From positions 124,001-188,000 of the forward strand of contig CAVWBT010000011.1 of the NCBI GenBank assembly GCA_963753285.1: 64,000 nucleotides of DNA, read 5' to 3'. Below, piece by piece: positions 17,350 through 27,499 of the stretch. The translations under genes were made by a program, and so were the position numbers. Position 1 is the first letter of the stretch. Each line of letters opens with the position of its first letter. This stretch comes from JAHEDH01 sp963753285 (GTDB lineage: Bacteria; Actinomycetota; Acidimicrobiia; Spongiisociales; ZC4RG35). The notes beneath the pieces are model-generated. The model saw nothing but the letters and a program-made list of their open reading frames with translations, did not search any database and was not told the origin of the DNA.

Positions 17350-18626
17350 ATGTCCACCAAGATCGTCGACATTCGAGCCCGTGAGATCCTCGACAGCCGT
17401 GGGAACCCCACCGTTGAGGCCGATGTCCACCTCGCTGGCGGGGCATTCGGTCGGGCGGCGGTTCCGAGCGGGGCGTCGACAGGGGCGCTCGAAGCGATCG
17501 AGCTTCGGGACGGCGGAGACCGCTTTGGCGGCAAAGGGGTTTCGCAGGCCGTCGACAACGTTCGCAACACGATCACCCCGCGGCTGCTCGGCATCGACGC
17601 CACCCGTCAGGAGCAGATCGACCAGATCATGCTCGACCTCGACGGCACCCCCAACAAGGCGAACCTCGGTGCGAACGCCATCCTCGCCGTGTCGCTCGCA
17701 AACGCACGCGCGGCAGCCGCCGGTACCGGCCTGCCGCTGTATCGATACCTCGGGGGACCGGCCGCAAGAACGCTCCCTGTGCCCTGCCTGAACGTCCTCA
17801 ACGGTGGCGCCCATGCCGCCAACTCCGTCGACATCCAGGAGTTCATGCTCGTCCCCGGTGGGTTCGCCTCGTTCCGCGAGGCCTTCACCGCCGGCGTCGA
17901 GGTCTATCACGCGCTCAAGAAGGTGCTGGCGGGCCGGGGCTCGCGACGAACGTCGGTGACGAAGGTGGATTCGCTCCGAACCTCCCAACCAACCGGGCGG
18001 CGCTCGAGCTGCTGTTCGAGGCGATCGAGACCGCCGGCTACAAGCCAGGCGAAGAGGTCGCCCTGGCGCTCGACGTTGCCGCATCGGAGATCTACCGCGA
18101 GGGCAGCTATCAGCTCGAGGGTCGAGAATTGTCGTCTGAGGAGATGGTTGCGTTCCTCGCCGAGTTGATCGACGAGTTCCCGCTGGTCTCCGTCGAGGAC
18201 GGGATGGACGAAGGCGACTGGACCGGATGGGTTCGACTCACCGAAGAGGTCGGATTGCGGACCCAGTTGGTCGGGGACGATCTGTTCGTGACGAACGAGG
18301 AGATCCTTCGCCGCGGTATCGCAGAGAAGGCGGCCAACGCCATCCTCATCAAGGTCAACCAGATCGGGTCGCTCTCCGAGACCCTGCACACGATGCAGAC
18401 GGCCGAAGGCGCCAGCTTCGGGCGGATGGTGAGCCACCGGTCGGGTGAGACCGAGGACTCGTTCATCGCGCACCTCGCCGTGGCCACGAACGCCGGACAG
18501 ATCAAGACGGGCGCACCGGCCCGGGGTGAGCGCACCGCCAAGTACAACCAGCTGCTGCGCATCGAGGAGGCGCTCGGCGACTCGGCTCGATACGCCGGAT
18601 GGGCCCCGTTCCGGAGACAGAAGTGA
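17350..18626 (+). CDS. eno: Enolase, interrupted by a one-base frameshift
   Basis: Glycolytic enzyme interconverting 2-phosphoglycerate and phosphoenolpyruvate. The first frame (ATG 17350) encodes residues 1 to about 196, from STKIVDIRAREILDSRG to EVYHALKKVLAGRG. The reading then continues one frame over, giving NVGDEGGFAPNL, then LVSVEDGMDEGD, VGDDLFVTN, ILIKVNQIG and MVSHRSGETED to the stop at 18626, so all catalytic regions exist. The break is at the GGGG run 17936-17939; one additional G would restore a 425-residue enolase. Because enolase is normally essential and no second copy is seen, a sequencing or assembly error is likelier than a real pseudogene. A TAGTTT box at 17316-17321 and a GAAGGG site precede the start. 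Confidence 0.95.
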
Positions 18627-19012
18627 TCTCGGTTCGCCGGCCTGCGGTCATGCTCGTGGTGGTCGCGGCCGCGGTCGTCTTGTTGGCCATCGCCACCAAC
18701 GTGGTTCCGTTCCGTCAGGTCGTCGACCAGCGGACCGAGATCGGCGAGGCGAGAGACCACCTGGCGGCGCTCGTCGCAGAGAACGCAACTCTCACCCAAC
18801 AGGTCGCGGCGCTCGAGACACCGATCGAGGTCGAGCGGATCGCGCGGGAGAAGCTCGGATACGTGCGACCGGGCGAAACCGCATACGTCGTGATCGCGCC
18901 CGAGGTCCCGGCCGAGATCGTTGCCGCTCCGGAGGAACCCGCCACTGCGGAGCCGTCATTCCTGGCGAAACTGTGGGCGTACGTGACCGGAGCAGACCTG
19001 GTCTCGGGGTGA
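18623..19012 (+). CDS. Septum formation initiator FtsB/DivIC-like protein
   Basis: 129-residue bitopic membrane protein of the divisome. After a short basic N-terminus there is one transmembrane helix (about residues 7-29, AVMLVVVAAAVVLLAIATNV), then a coiled coil (EIGEARDHLAALVAENATLTQ) and the family motif VERIAREKLGYVRPGE. The GTG at 18623 overlaps the enolase stop as GTGA; an ATG at 18599 is possible but would overlap eno by 28 bases. FtsB-like proteins bridge FtsL and FtsQ. The location between eno and the DUF501 gene is the standard actinobacterial arrangement. Confidence 0.88.
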   Translation: MISVRRPAVMLVVVAAAVVLLAIATNVVPFRQVVDQRTEIGEARDHLAALVAENATLTQQVAALETPIEVERIAREKLGYVRPGETAYVVIAPEVPAEIVAAPEEPATAEPSFLAKLWAYVTGADLVSG

Positions 19013-19521
19013 CCGACTCCGACGTGATGCGGGCGCAGATCGGTCGACCGCTCCGCGGGGATCCCACGGTCGCCGCCCGATGTCATCTCGGCCTCCCCAC
19101 CGTCGCCGCAGTTGCCCCGATCCTCGAGGACGGCACGCCGTTCCCGACGCGCTTCTGGCTGACGTGTCCGTTGGCTGCGAAACGGATCGGCCGGCTCGAG
19201 TCGATCGGCGGCGTCAGGCGGATGGAAGCCAAACGCCGGTCGGACCCGGAGTTCGAGGCTGCGCTCACCGAGGCGCACCGCCGGTATGGTGCTCAACGTG
19301 ACCTGCTCATCCCTGCGGACCACGAAGGCCCGGCTCCCAGCGGCGGAGTGGCTGGGCTCACGCAGGGGATCAAATGCCTGCACGCCCACTACGCCGACAC
19401 CGCCGCCGGCAACGACAATCCGGTGGGCGCAGTAGTGGCGGCCTGGATCGAGCCGCTGAACTGCCAGACTCCGTGTGTCGTCGATGGCTCACGGAACCCG
19501 CTGTGGGAGGAACCCGAGTGA
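19009..19521 (+). CDS. DUF501 domain-containing protein
   Basis: 170 residues of the DUF501 family, function unknown. Characteristic features: an N-terminal QIGRPLRG segment, RCHLGLPTVAAVAP, PFPTRFWLTCP and the C-terminal GIKCLHAHYAD with conserved Cys and His, a pattern that could bind a metal (inference). The GTG at 19009 overlaps the ftsB stop as GTGA, and its own stop overlaps the ppx start. DUF501 genes sit between ftsB and ppx in many actinobacteria, which supports the assignment and suggests a role linked to division or polyphosphate metabolism. Confidence 0.85.
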   Translation: MTDSDVMRAQIGRPLRGDPTVAARCHLGLPTVAAVAPILEDGTPFPTRFWLTCPLAAKRIGRLESIGGVRRMEAKRRSDPEFEAALTEAHRRYGAQRDLLIPADHEGPAPSGGVAGLTQGIKCLHAHYADTAAGNDNPVGAVVAAWIEPLNCQTPCVVDGSRNPLWEEPE

Positions 19522-20384
19522 ACCGGGCAGGCGTGGATATCGGGACCAACACGATGCGGCTGCTGATCACCGACCACGAGGGCGCGACGCTGGAGCGGCA
19601 GGTGGAGATCACCGGCCTCGGGACAGGCCTGGACGCCACCGGATCACTTGCCGAGGACGCAGTCGACCGCACCCTGGAGGTCCTGTCGACGTTCGGCCGG
19701 ACGATCGCCGATCACGACTGCGGCCAGGTGCGCGTCGTTGCCACCGCGGCCAGCCGTGATGCATCCAACGGTGACGAGTTCATCGCCAGGGCGACAGACG
19801 CGCTCGGGCATCGCCCCGAAGTGATCGGAGGGCCCGAGGAGGCGCGTCTCGCCTACGCCGGTGCCATGGCAGCACTCGATCCACCACCGGGAGTGACCCC
19901 GGTGGTCGTCGACATCGGCGGCGGCAGCACCGAGTTCGTCGACGTCGCGAACGCCGTCTCCAGCCGGATCGGCTCGGTACGCATCAGCGACCGGATGCTG
20001 ACCGAGCGGCCGGTGGGCTTCGGCAGGCTCGTCGACACCTCCCGGGCGATCGAGGCCGCACTCGAGGCGCATCCGGAGCCCGGTGTGCGGTATTGGATGG
20101 TCGGAGTGGCCGGTACCTGGACCAGCATCGCCGGCCTGTTGCGGGGTGAGTACGTCGTCGGCGAGATGCACGGCTCGGTGGTGAGCAGACTCGAGCTCGA
20201 TCGGCTGGTCATCACGCTCGCAGCCACCGGCTTCGACGCCACGGCGGAGCTGCCCGGCCTCCATCCGAAGCGGGCACGTGTGATCCTGGGTGGCGCGATG
20301 ATCGCTCGGGAGGCGATGCGCCGCTTCGACGTACAGGAGGTCACCGTCTCCGAGTCCGACCTCCTCGACGCCCTGGTCCTGTAG
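19518..20384 (+). CDS. Exopolyphosphatase / Ppx-GppA family phosphatase
   Basis: 288-residue actin-fold phosphatase. The N-terminal phosphate motif is VDIGTNTMRLLI (residues 6-17), and the second is VVDIGGGSTEFVD at about residue 130, both needed for phosphate binding in this family. VATAASRDASN follows the Ppx pattern. The protein is a two-domain short form without the C-terminal HD-like domain of the long enzyme, as usual for actinobacterial Ppx1/2 proteins. It starts at GTG 19518, overlapping the DUF501 stop. It likely hydrolyses polyphosphate or pppGpp; which of the two cannot be read from the sequence. Confidence 0.9.
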   Translation: MNRAGVDIGTNTMRLLITDHEGATLERQVEITGLGTGLDATGSLAEDAVDRTLEVLSTFGRTIADHDCGQVRVVATAASRDASNGDEFIARATDALGHRPEVIGGPEEARLAYAGAMAALDPPPGVTPVVVDIGGGSTEFVDVANAVSSRIGSVRISDRMLTERPVGFGRLVDTSRAIEAALEAHPEPGVRYWMVGVAGTWTSIAGLLRGEYVVGEMHGSVVSRLELDRLVITLAATGFDATAELPGLHPKRARVILGGAMIAREAMRRFDVQEVTVSESDLLDALVL

Positions 20385-20471
20385 TCCGAACCCAGGGTTG
20401 CTGACGACACCTGGTGTCGATCTCAGGTCAAGGTTCGATGTGGGGGACGGGAGTTACGCTGACGGAACCCG

Positions 20472-20554
20472 GCCCGGGTGGCGCAACAGGTCGACGCACT
20501 CGTCTTAAACACGAGGGCCGCAAGGCAGTGTGGGTTCGAATCCCACCCCGGGCA
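20472..20554 (+). tRNA. tRNA-Leu (anticodon TAA)
   Basis: The 83-nt cloverleaf folds cleanly: acceptor GCCCGGG/CCCGGGC, anticodon stem CTCGT/ACGAG with loop CTTAAAC (anticodon TAA, reading UUA), a long variable arm with a GCC/GGC stem typical of class II tRNAs, and a T arm GTGGG-TTCGAAT-CCCAC. The CCA end is not encoded (ACCG follows). A TACGCT box at 20455-20460 is a likely -10 element. UUA is a rare codon in GC-rich genomes; in streptomycetes this tRNA (bldA) is a known translational regulator. Confidence 0.97.
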
Positions 20555-20636
20555 CCGCAGGATGCATGACATGCGTGGCTGTCGGCGAGGGTCGACAGCA
20601 GTGAGGATGGGTTTATCGCCGAGATGAAGACGTAGA

Positions 20637-20663
20637 AGAGGCGGGCCGTGAAGGCCCGCCTCT
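20637..20663. terminator. Strong hairpin terminator, probably bidirectional
   Basis: A perfect 11-bp stem AGAGGCGGGCC / GGCCCGCCTCT with loop GTGAA lies between the tRNA-Leu gene (plus strand) and the end of amt (minus strand). It is followed by CGCTTTCC on the plus strand. A smaller hairpin, GCTGTCG/CGACAGC at 20578-20599, lies just before it. Confidence 0.8.
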
Positions 20664-20685
20664 CGCTTTCCTGAGTTGTCTACGT

Positions 20686-22017
20686 TCAGGAGATGGGGTC
20701 GAGCTGCTCAGGCGAAGCGATCTGCTCCATGAACTCGGGGTAGGCGGAAGCTCCGTGCTCCACCCGGTCGAGTCCCGCGAGCTCTTCCTCGGCCGTGACC
20801 CGGAGGCCGACCGTGGCGTGGATCACCCGGAAGACGATGCTCGAGGTGACGAATACCCATGCGATGATCGCCACGACGCCGATCGCCTGGTATCCGAGCT
20901 GCTCGATGCCGCCGCCGGTGAGGAGGCCGATGTCGGTTCCGAAGATCCCGACGGCGAGGACGCCCCAGATACCGCAGAGTCCGTGCACGGCGATGGCGCC
21001 GACCGGGTCGTCGATGCCGGCCCGTTCGATCGCCTGGATGCCGTACACGATGATGGCGCCGGCGATGAGGCCCACGACGATGGCCCAGCCGTTGGCGATG
21101 ACATCAGGACCTGCGGTGATGCCGACCAGGCCACCGAGAGCACCATTGAGCGTCATCCCCGGATCGGGCTTGCCGAATCCCTTGTTGTTCCAGGAGATGA
21201 ACATCGCGCCGAGCGCACCGGCCGACGCCGAGAGGGTCGTGGTCACCGCGACCGATGCGAAGTCGGCGCCGACCGCTTGGAGCGTCGAGCCGGCGTTGAA
21301 GCCGTACCAACCGAACCACAGGATGAACACACCGAGGGAGCCCATCAGAAGCGAGTGGCCCGGAATCGTCTGAGGCTTGCCGTTCTCGTCGTACTTCCCG
21401 ATGCGGGGACCGATCACGAGGACGCCTGCGAGCGCAGCGACTCCACCGGTGAGGTGAACGAGGCCGGACCCGGCAAAGTCGAGGAACCCGAGGTCGCTCA
21501 GCCATCCGTCGCCGCTCCACTGCCAGTGGGTGACGATCGGATAGATGATGCCCGTGATGAACGGGGTGTAGAGGAGGTACGAGCTGAACTTGGTCCGCTC
21601 GGCCATGGCTCCGGACACGATCGTCGCAGCGGTTGCTGCGAACACGACCTGGAAGAACCATTCGACCGACCTGTCTGGGTTCGAGAAGAACCACTCACCG
21701 GTGGCGAAGAAGCCTCCGACCGAGGTACCTCCGTAGGCGAGGGCGAATCCGATGGCCCAGTAGGCGATCGAACCGACCGCGAAGTCCATGAAGTTCTTCA
21801 TGACGATGTTGGCCGTGTTCTTTGCCCGGGTGAAGCCGGCCTCGACGAGCGCGAAGCCCGGCTGCATGAACATGACGAGGATTGCGGCGACGACGACCCA
21901 GACGTTGTCGACTGCCGTTGCCACCTCCTCGATTTCCTGTGCCATCGCCGTACCCGCGAGCGGGCCGAACAACGCGAGGGCGGACAGACCGCTCAGCGCC
22001 AGCAATCGCTTCCGCAT
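20686..22017 (-). CDS. amt: Ammonium transporter Amt
   Basis: 443-residue Amt/Mep/Rh channel for ammonium uptake. A cleaved signal-like N-terminus (LFGPLAGTAMAQ) precedes eleven membrane helices. Diagnostic features: the FMQPGFALVEAGFTRAKN start of the core, the pore-lining phenylalanine and histidines (TGGVAALAGVLVIGPRIGKY region, and DDPVGAIAVHGLCGIWG with the conserved twin-His second member), and the FNAGSTLQAVG loop. The C-terminal cytoplasmic tail (VTAEEELAGLDRVEHGASAYPE) is typical for GlnK regulation, but no glnK gene is adjacent. It is divergent from aceK across a 146-bp gap. Confidence 0.96.
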   Translation of the reverse strand: MRKRLLALSGLSALALFGPLAGTAMAQEIEEVATAVDNVWVVVAAILVMFMQPGFALVEAGFTRAKNTANIVMKNFMDFAVGSIAYWAIGFALAYGGTSVGGFFATGEWFFSNPDRSVEWFFQVVFAATAATIVSGAMAERTKFSSYLLYTPFITGIIYPIVTHWQWSGDGWLSDLGFLDFAGSGLVHLTGGVAALAGVLVIGPRIGKYDENGKPQTIPGHSLLMGSLGVFILWFGWYGFNAGSTLQAVGADFASVAVTTTLSASAGALGAMFISWNNKGFGKPDPGMTLNGALGGLVGITAGPDVIANGWAIVVGLIAGAIIVYGIQAIERAGIDDPVGAIAVHGLCGIWGVLAVGIFGTDIGLLTGGGIEQLGYQAIGVVAIIAWVFVTSSIVFRVIHATVGLRVTAEEELAGLDRVEHGASAYPEFMEQIASPEQLDPIS

Positions 22018-22107
22018 GTGTGCCTCCGTTACTAGTTGGGGAGACGTGAACGTATGCGTGGGGTTTTTCGGCGACGTGTACCGAACGTTGCCGGGTGCAC
22101 ACGGTTC

Positions 22108-22129
22108 TGTTTCGATCGTGTTTCGATCG
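22108..22129. repeat. Direct repeat of TGTTTCGATCG between amt and aceK
   Basis: Two adjacent 11-bp copies (22108-22118 and 22119-22129) lie in the divergent intergenic region. A tandem 11-bp spacing places them on the same DNA face, so they could be a regulator site; no known operator is recognised. Confidence 0.45.
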
Positions 22130-22163
22130 GCGGGATGTGCCGATGCGGGCGACGGCTGGAAGA

Positions 22164-23887
22164 ATGACGACGATGTACTCGGATTCCAGGCTCGCCAACG
22201 AGGGCGCCAACGTCATCGCCACCGCCTGGAACGACTTCTCAGATCGCTTCTCGATCGTCACCCGGCGAGCCCGCCACCGTTTCCTCGCCGCCGACTGGCA
22301 GGCGATCGCTGCCGACCACGTCGAGCGTCTCGATCTGTACTCCTCGTTCGTCTCGCGTGCCGAGACCGACATCCGCACGTTGCTCGGCGACCGGCTGGAC
22401 GCTCGGGATGTCTGGATCGGCATGCGCGCGGTGTACTCCGGTCTGGTGAACGCCCGACCCGACTGGGAGCTGGCGGAGACGTTCTACAACTCGATCACCC
22501 GACGGATCTTCGCCACCGTCGGCGTCGACCCTCGAATCGAGTTCGTCGCCAGCGACTACCCCGACAGGGCTCCGGGCCCGGTCGGGCGACTCGTCACGTC
22601 GTACGTCGGGGAAAACGTGGTCGAGGCGCTCCGGGCGGTCATGGAAGACGTCCGTCTCGATGCTGCCTGCGGGAACCTCGACGTCGACCTGAAGGCGGCA
22701 TCGCTGCGGCTGCTGGAGCGCGCAGATCAGCTCGGGGCGGACTCCATCGAGTCGATCGAAGTGCTCCCGACGGTCTTCTTCCGGGGATCGGGAGCGTATG
22801 TGGTCGGTCAGATGACTGCCGGCGGCAAGAGGACGCCGATCGCGCTCGCCATGTTGCATGGTGAAGGAGGCATTCGGATCGACGCCGTGATGACCACCGA
22901 GAACGAGCTCAGTGTGCTGTTCTCGTTCACCCGATCGTATTTCCACGTCGCCATCGACCATCCCCACGAGGTGGTCGCCTATCTGCAACGGCTGATGCCC
23001 CGCAAGCGGCGGGCCGAGCTGTTCATCTCGCTGGGCTTCAACAAACACGGGAAGACCGAGTTGTTCAGGGAGCTGATGGTCCATCTCCGCTCCTCGGATG
23101 ACCGTTTCGAGATGGCGGCCGGAGTGCCGGGGCTCGTGATGGAGGTCTTCACCCTCCCGGGCTTCGATGTCGTCTTCAAGGTCATTCGGGACCGCTTCGG
23201 CGCCCCCAAACAGATCACTCGCGACCGGGTCATGAATCGATATCGACTGGTGTTCCGACATGACCGGGCCGGGCGCCTGGTCGATGCCCAGGAGTACGAG
23301 CATCTCTCCTTCGCCGCCGACAGATTCGACGCGAACCTGTTGGACCAACTTCTCGAGAGTTGCGCGCGGACGGTCGTGAGGGACGGTGACACGGTCCACA
23401 TCGCCCATGCATACGTCGAGCGACGGGTGACCCCGCTCGATCTGTACGTCCAGCGGTACCGGGGTGGCGCGGCGGAGGCGGCGATCGTCGATTACGGCCA
23501 GGCGATCAAGGACCTCGCCGCCAGCGGGATCTTTCCCGGTGACATGCTGTTGAAGAACTTCGGCGTGACCCGTCACGGCCGTGTCGTCTTCTACGACTAC
23601 GACGAGCTCGCAACCCTCGACGACTGCACATTCCGGAAGCTGCCCATGAGCGATGATCCATACGACGACATGGCGGCCGAGCCCTGGTTCTCGGTTGGTC
23701 CGGGCGATGTCTTCCCCGAGGAGTTCGAGACGTTTCTCGGGCTGTCCGGCCGGCTGGGTGAGGTCTTCCGCGCCCATCACAGCGACATCTTCGAGGCGTC
23801 CGCCTGGAGGGAGTGGCAGCAGCGGGTCGCCGACGGCGATCGGTTGGAGGTCTTCCCGTACACCCGCAAACAGCGATTGGCGACGTC

Positions 23888-23891
<4 letters not shown>
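22164..23891 (+). CDS. aceK: Isocitrate dehydrogenase kinase/phosphatase
   Basis: Bifunctional enzyme that phosphorylates isocitrate dehydrogenase to divert isocitrate into the glyoxylate shunt, and reverses this. The 575-residue length matches the family. The regulatory N-terminal half carries RAETDIRTLLG and the FYNSITRRIF segment. The kinase half has VFFRGSGAYVVG (glycine-rich loop), FDVVFKVIRDRFGAPK, the catalytic block IFPGDMLLKNFGVTRHG at about 455-471 and VVFYDYDE with the metal-binding aspartates at about 478-480, then SVGPGDVFPEEF. AceK is mainly a proteobacterial enzyme, so its presence here is unusual. Its stop overlaps the moxR start as ATGA. aceA, aceB and icd are not in the window. 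Confidence 0.95.
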
Positions 23892-24840
<949 letters not shown>

Positions 24841-24844
<4 letters not shown>

Positions 24845-26007
24845 CCCGCCGGCTGCTGCGACCGACGATGCTGCTTGTCGTGGTGGCCTTCATCGTCCGG
24901 GTCGAGCCGCTGCTCGGTCTTGCCTGCGGCCTGGGTCTGTGGCTCGTGTGGGCGTGGGCAGGCCCTCGACAGGCCCTCGCAACGGTCGACGTCGTTCGTT
25001 CCCACCCTGGCCGGGTCATGTGGGGCGACGAGTTCGGCGTCTCGATCGAGCTGACAACCCGGCGGCCCCTGCGGTGGCTCGAGGTCTCCGACATCGCCCC
25101 CTTCGACCTGGGTGGGAGCGCGAGGTATGCGATCGACTTGGATCCGGGTGAACCCGCCAGACTGCAGCGGACGATCGCCGCGAGACGTCGCGGACTGCAC
25201 ACGATCGGCCCAACCCTGCTCACGACCGGAGACCTGTTCTCGATCGCTCTCCACGCCCGGCAGGCCGGCGAGACTCGCAGCCTCCTGGTCTACCCCCAGA
25301 TCGTGCCCGTCGGGGAGATCGCCGTGGTGCCCGAGTCTCCCGAGCCGGTGGTGGTCACCACTCGCCCGCTGTTCTTCGACCCTCACCGGATTCGCGGCGT
25401 TCGCGGCTACCAGCCGGGTGATCCCTTCAGGTCGATCCACTGGACGTCGTCGGCCTCGGCCGGCGAGCTCCTCGTCAAGGAGTTGGAGCCGGCGTCACAT
25501 CAGGATGTGGTCGTGTCGGTCGACATGGCACAGATGTCCCATCCGCTGTCCGGCCGCCATCGAAGCGGTGAGTTGGCCGTCGTGGTGGCAGCGTCTCTTC
25601 TCAATCACTACGTGACGATCGAGCGGCGGCCGACCGGCCTCAGGCTCGCCGGCCTCGACGGCGTGGTGGGCGCGGCCGTGGACATCGACGCTCCGCCGGA
25701 ACTCGACGACGCCCACCTGATGGAGGCTCTGGAGATGCTGGCGCGTGTGCGGCTACACCGCGATCGCCAGTCGCACGGACTGCTCGATCCGTTCGGTCTC
25801 GGCTTCGGCACCACCCTGCTCCATGTGGTGGGGCAGCTGTCTGAGACCCAACTCGTCGACCTCGTCGGACTGCGACGGCGGGGACTCTCGGTTCGGGTCA
25901 TCGTGACCGGTGGTGAGCCTGGTCCGCGCATCCGGTCGGGCCTCGACATGGAGGGGATCGGGCTCGCCGTCGTCGATCGGTCCGCCGACATCGGGGAGTG
26001 GGAGTGA
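24841..26007 (+). CDS. DUF58 domain-containing protein
   Basis: 388 residues. Two N-terminal hydrophobic helices (residues 8-40) anchor it in the membrane, followed by a beta-rich region and the DUF58 signature RGYQPGDPFRSIHW at about residue 188. After it comes a von Willebrand A-like fold beginning VVVSVDMAQ, where the metal-site DxSxS is degenerate (D-M-A-Q). It is the usual partner of MoxR ATPases. The ATG at 24841 overlaps the moxR stop, and its own stop overlaps the next gene. Such proteins are thought to work with MoxR in cell-envelope or complex maturation; the client is unknown. Confidence 0.9.
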
Positions 26008-27416
26008 ACCCCGCGTCGATACTGGTCATGACGGTGATGGCCGCGTGTTTCGGGCAGATCGTCGGCCGCGCCGTCGACGAAGTCGGAGCGGTAGCCGGAC
26101 TCGTTCTCGGCGTGCTGACCGGGCTCGCTGCGGGCGCATTCGCCACCGTGCGACCGCCGGATCCCGCCGGTCTCACATGGCGGCGGATCGAGTTCTTCGC
26201 CTTTCCGATGGTCGGCCTCGTTGTTCTCATGGTGACGGGTGGCGTCGTCGGCGTGCTCTCGACGGTGGTGACACTGCTCATCGTGGTGACCGTCCGCACG
26301 CTCATCGAATCGACCGCCGGCGATCTCGCAACGATGGAACGCATGCTCGACGATCGACCGACCGGCGCCCCGGCGGATCGCATGCGGCTTCGGATGCTCG
26401 GCGTCGGCCTGTTCCTCGCTTCGGTCGCCGGATACACGATCGGCGTCGAAGCGGGATTCACCGATCTCGCCCGACCGGCCGTCGGCGGCCAGATGATCGC
26501 CGTCGTCCTGTGGTTCGGGACGGGGATCATCTCGATCGGGGCCGTCAGCCGGCGCGCTCGGCAGGGGGCCTGGCGTGTCAACGGCGTCGAGGTGAGCGAC
26601 GGCCTGGCCGACCGGTGGGCTGTCGGTGTCGTCGGAGCCGCACTGGTGGTCGTGACGACCGCAGTCGTCTTCCCGATCGCAACGGATCAGATCTCGGCGT
26701 TGCCCGCCCAGGCGATCAGTGAGACCGACGGACTGAATGGATTCGTGACGAGGGCGATGGAGTTCCTGTCCCGTGACACGGGTGCCGCCGAGAGCGCCCG
26801 ACCAGAAGCCGACGACGAGAACACCACCGCCTTGATCGAATCCCTCGAGGCAACCAGGACGGACAGCCCGGATTGGGTCGGCTACCTGCTGCTCGCCGGT
26901 GTCATCGGGACCATCTTCGTGTGGGCGATCCGGGCCGGGCGCAACGCCCGCTTCGCCCGGGGGGCGTCACCGATCGGGGCCGGCGGTTGGAACGATGCGA
27001 AAGCGTTGTTCGCCGCGCTCGGCCGAGAGCTGGGTGCCTTGTTCGCCGCGCTGGTCAGATTGATCAAGGCGATCCGATGGCGTCGCCCCCCGGCGCCGAG
27101 CAGACCGAGCGCCGCCGCGGCCATCCGAGATACGCCGAGCCGGCGCGGATGGTCGCCTGCCGACCCGACCGAACGCCGGATCGCACGGTCGTTCGCAGCG
27201 ATGGCCGACCTCGAGACCCCCCGACGTGGAGAGACACCTGCAGAGGTCGCACGAGCGGTCGGGAGGCGGACGGATCCCGACGGTGCCTCCACGGTGCTCG
27301 GCGGATACCTGCAGGCCCGGTACTCGCCTGAGCCGGTGGAGGACGCGACGGCGGACCGGGTCGAACAGGCGGCTCGTCGCGTGACCGAAGCGGCGCGGCA
27401 ACCAGACGGCGGCTGA
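26004..27416 (+). CDS. Membrane protein with C-terminal DUF4129-like segment
   Basis: 470 residues. Hydrophobic helices cluster in residues 5-105 (three or four segments), around 130-180 and 210-230, then a single helix LLLAGVIGTIFVWAIR at about 295. The cytoplasmic C-terminal part (TERRIARSFAAMADLETPRRGETPAEVARAV) matches the DUF4129 pattern found at the end of proteins encoded with moxR and DUF58 genes. The GTG at 26004 overlaps the DUF58 stop as GTGA. It completes a four-gene translationally coupled run aceK-moxR-DUF58-this gene. No transglutaminase domain is visible, unlike in many relatives. Confidence 0.75.
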   Translation: MNPASILVMTVMAACFGQIVGRAVDEVGAVAGLVLGVLTGLAAGAFATVRPPDPAGLTWRRIEFFAFPMVGLVVLMVTGGVVGVLSTVVTLLIVVTVRTLIESTAGDLATMERMLDDRPTGAPADRMRLRMLGVGLFLASVAGYTIGVEAGFTDLARPAVGGQMIAVVLWFGTGIISIGAVSRRARQGAWRVNGVEVSDGLADRWAVGVVGAALVVVTTAVVFPIATDQISALPAQAISETDGLNGFVTRAMEFLSRDTGAAESARPEADDENTTALIESLEATRTDSPDWVGYLLLAGVIGTIFVWAIRAGRNARFARGASPIGAGGWNDAKALFAALGRELGALFAALVRLIKAIRWRRPPAPSRPSAAAAIRDTPSRRGWSPADPTERRIARSFAAMADLETPRRGETPAEVARAVGRRTDPDGASTVLGGYLQARYSPEPVEDATADRVEQAARRVTEAARQPDGG

Positions 27417-27499
27417 CGTTCCCGTCGGGTCGGGAACTCCGGCTCTGGCGTCGGATCTGGCGATGGGTAGTGTTCCGTCCGAGCGTTCCAGGAGATCCG

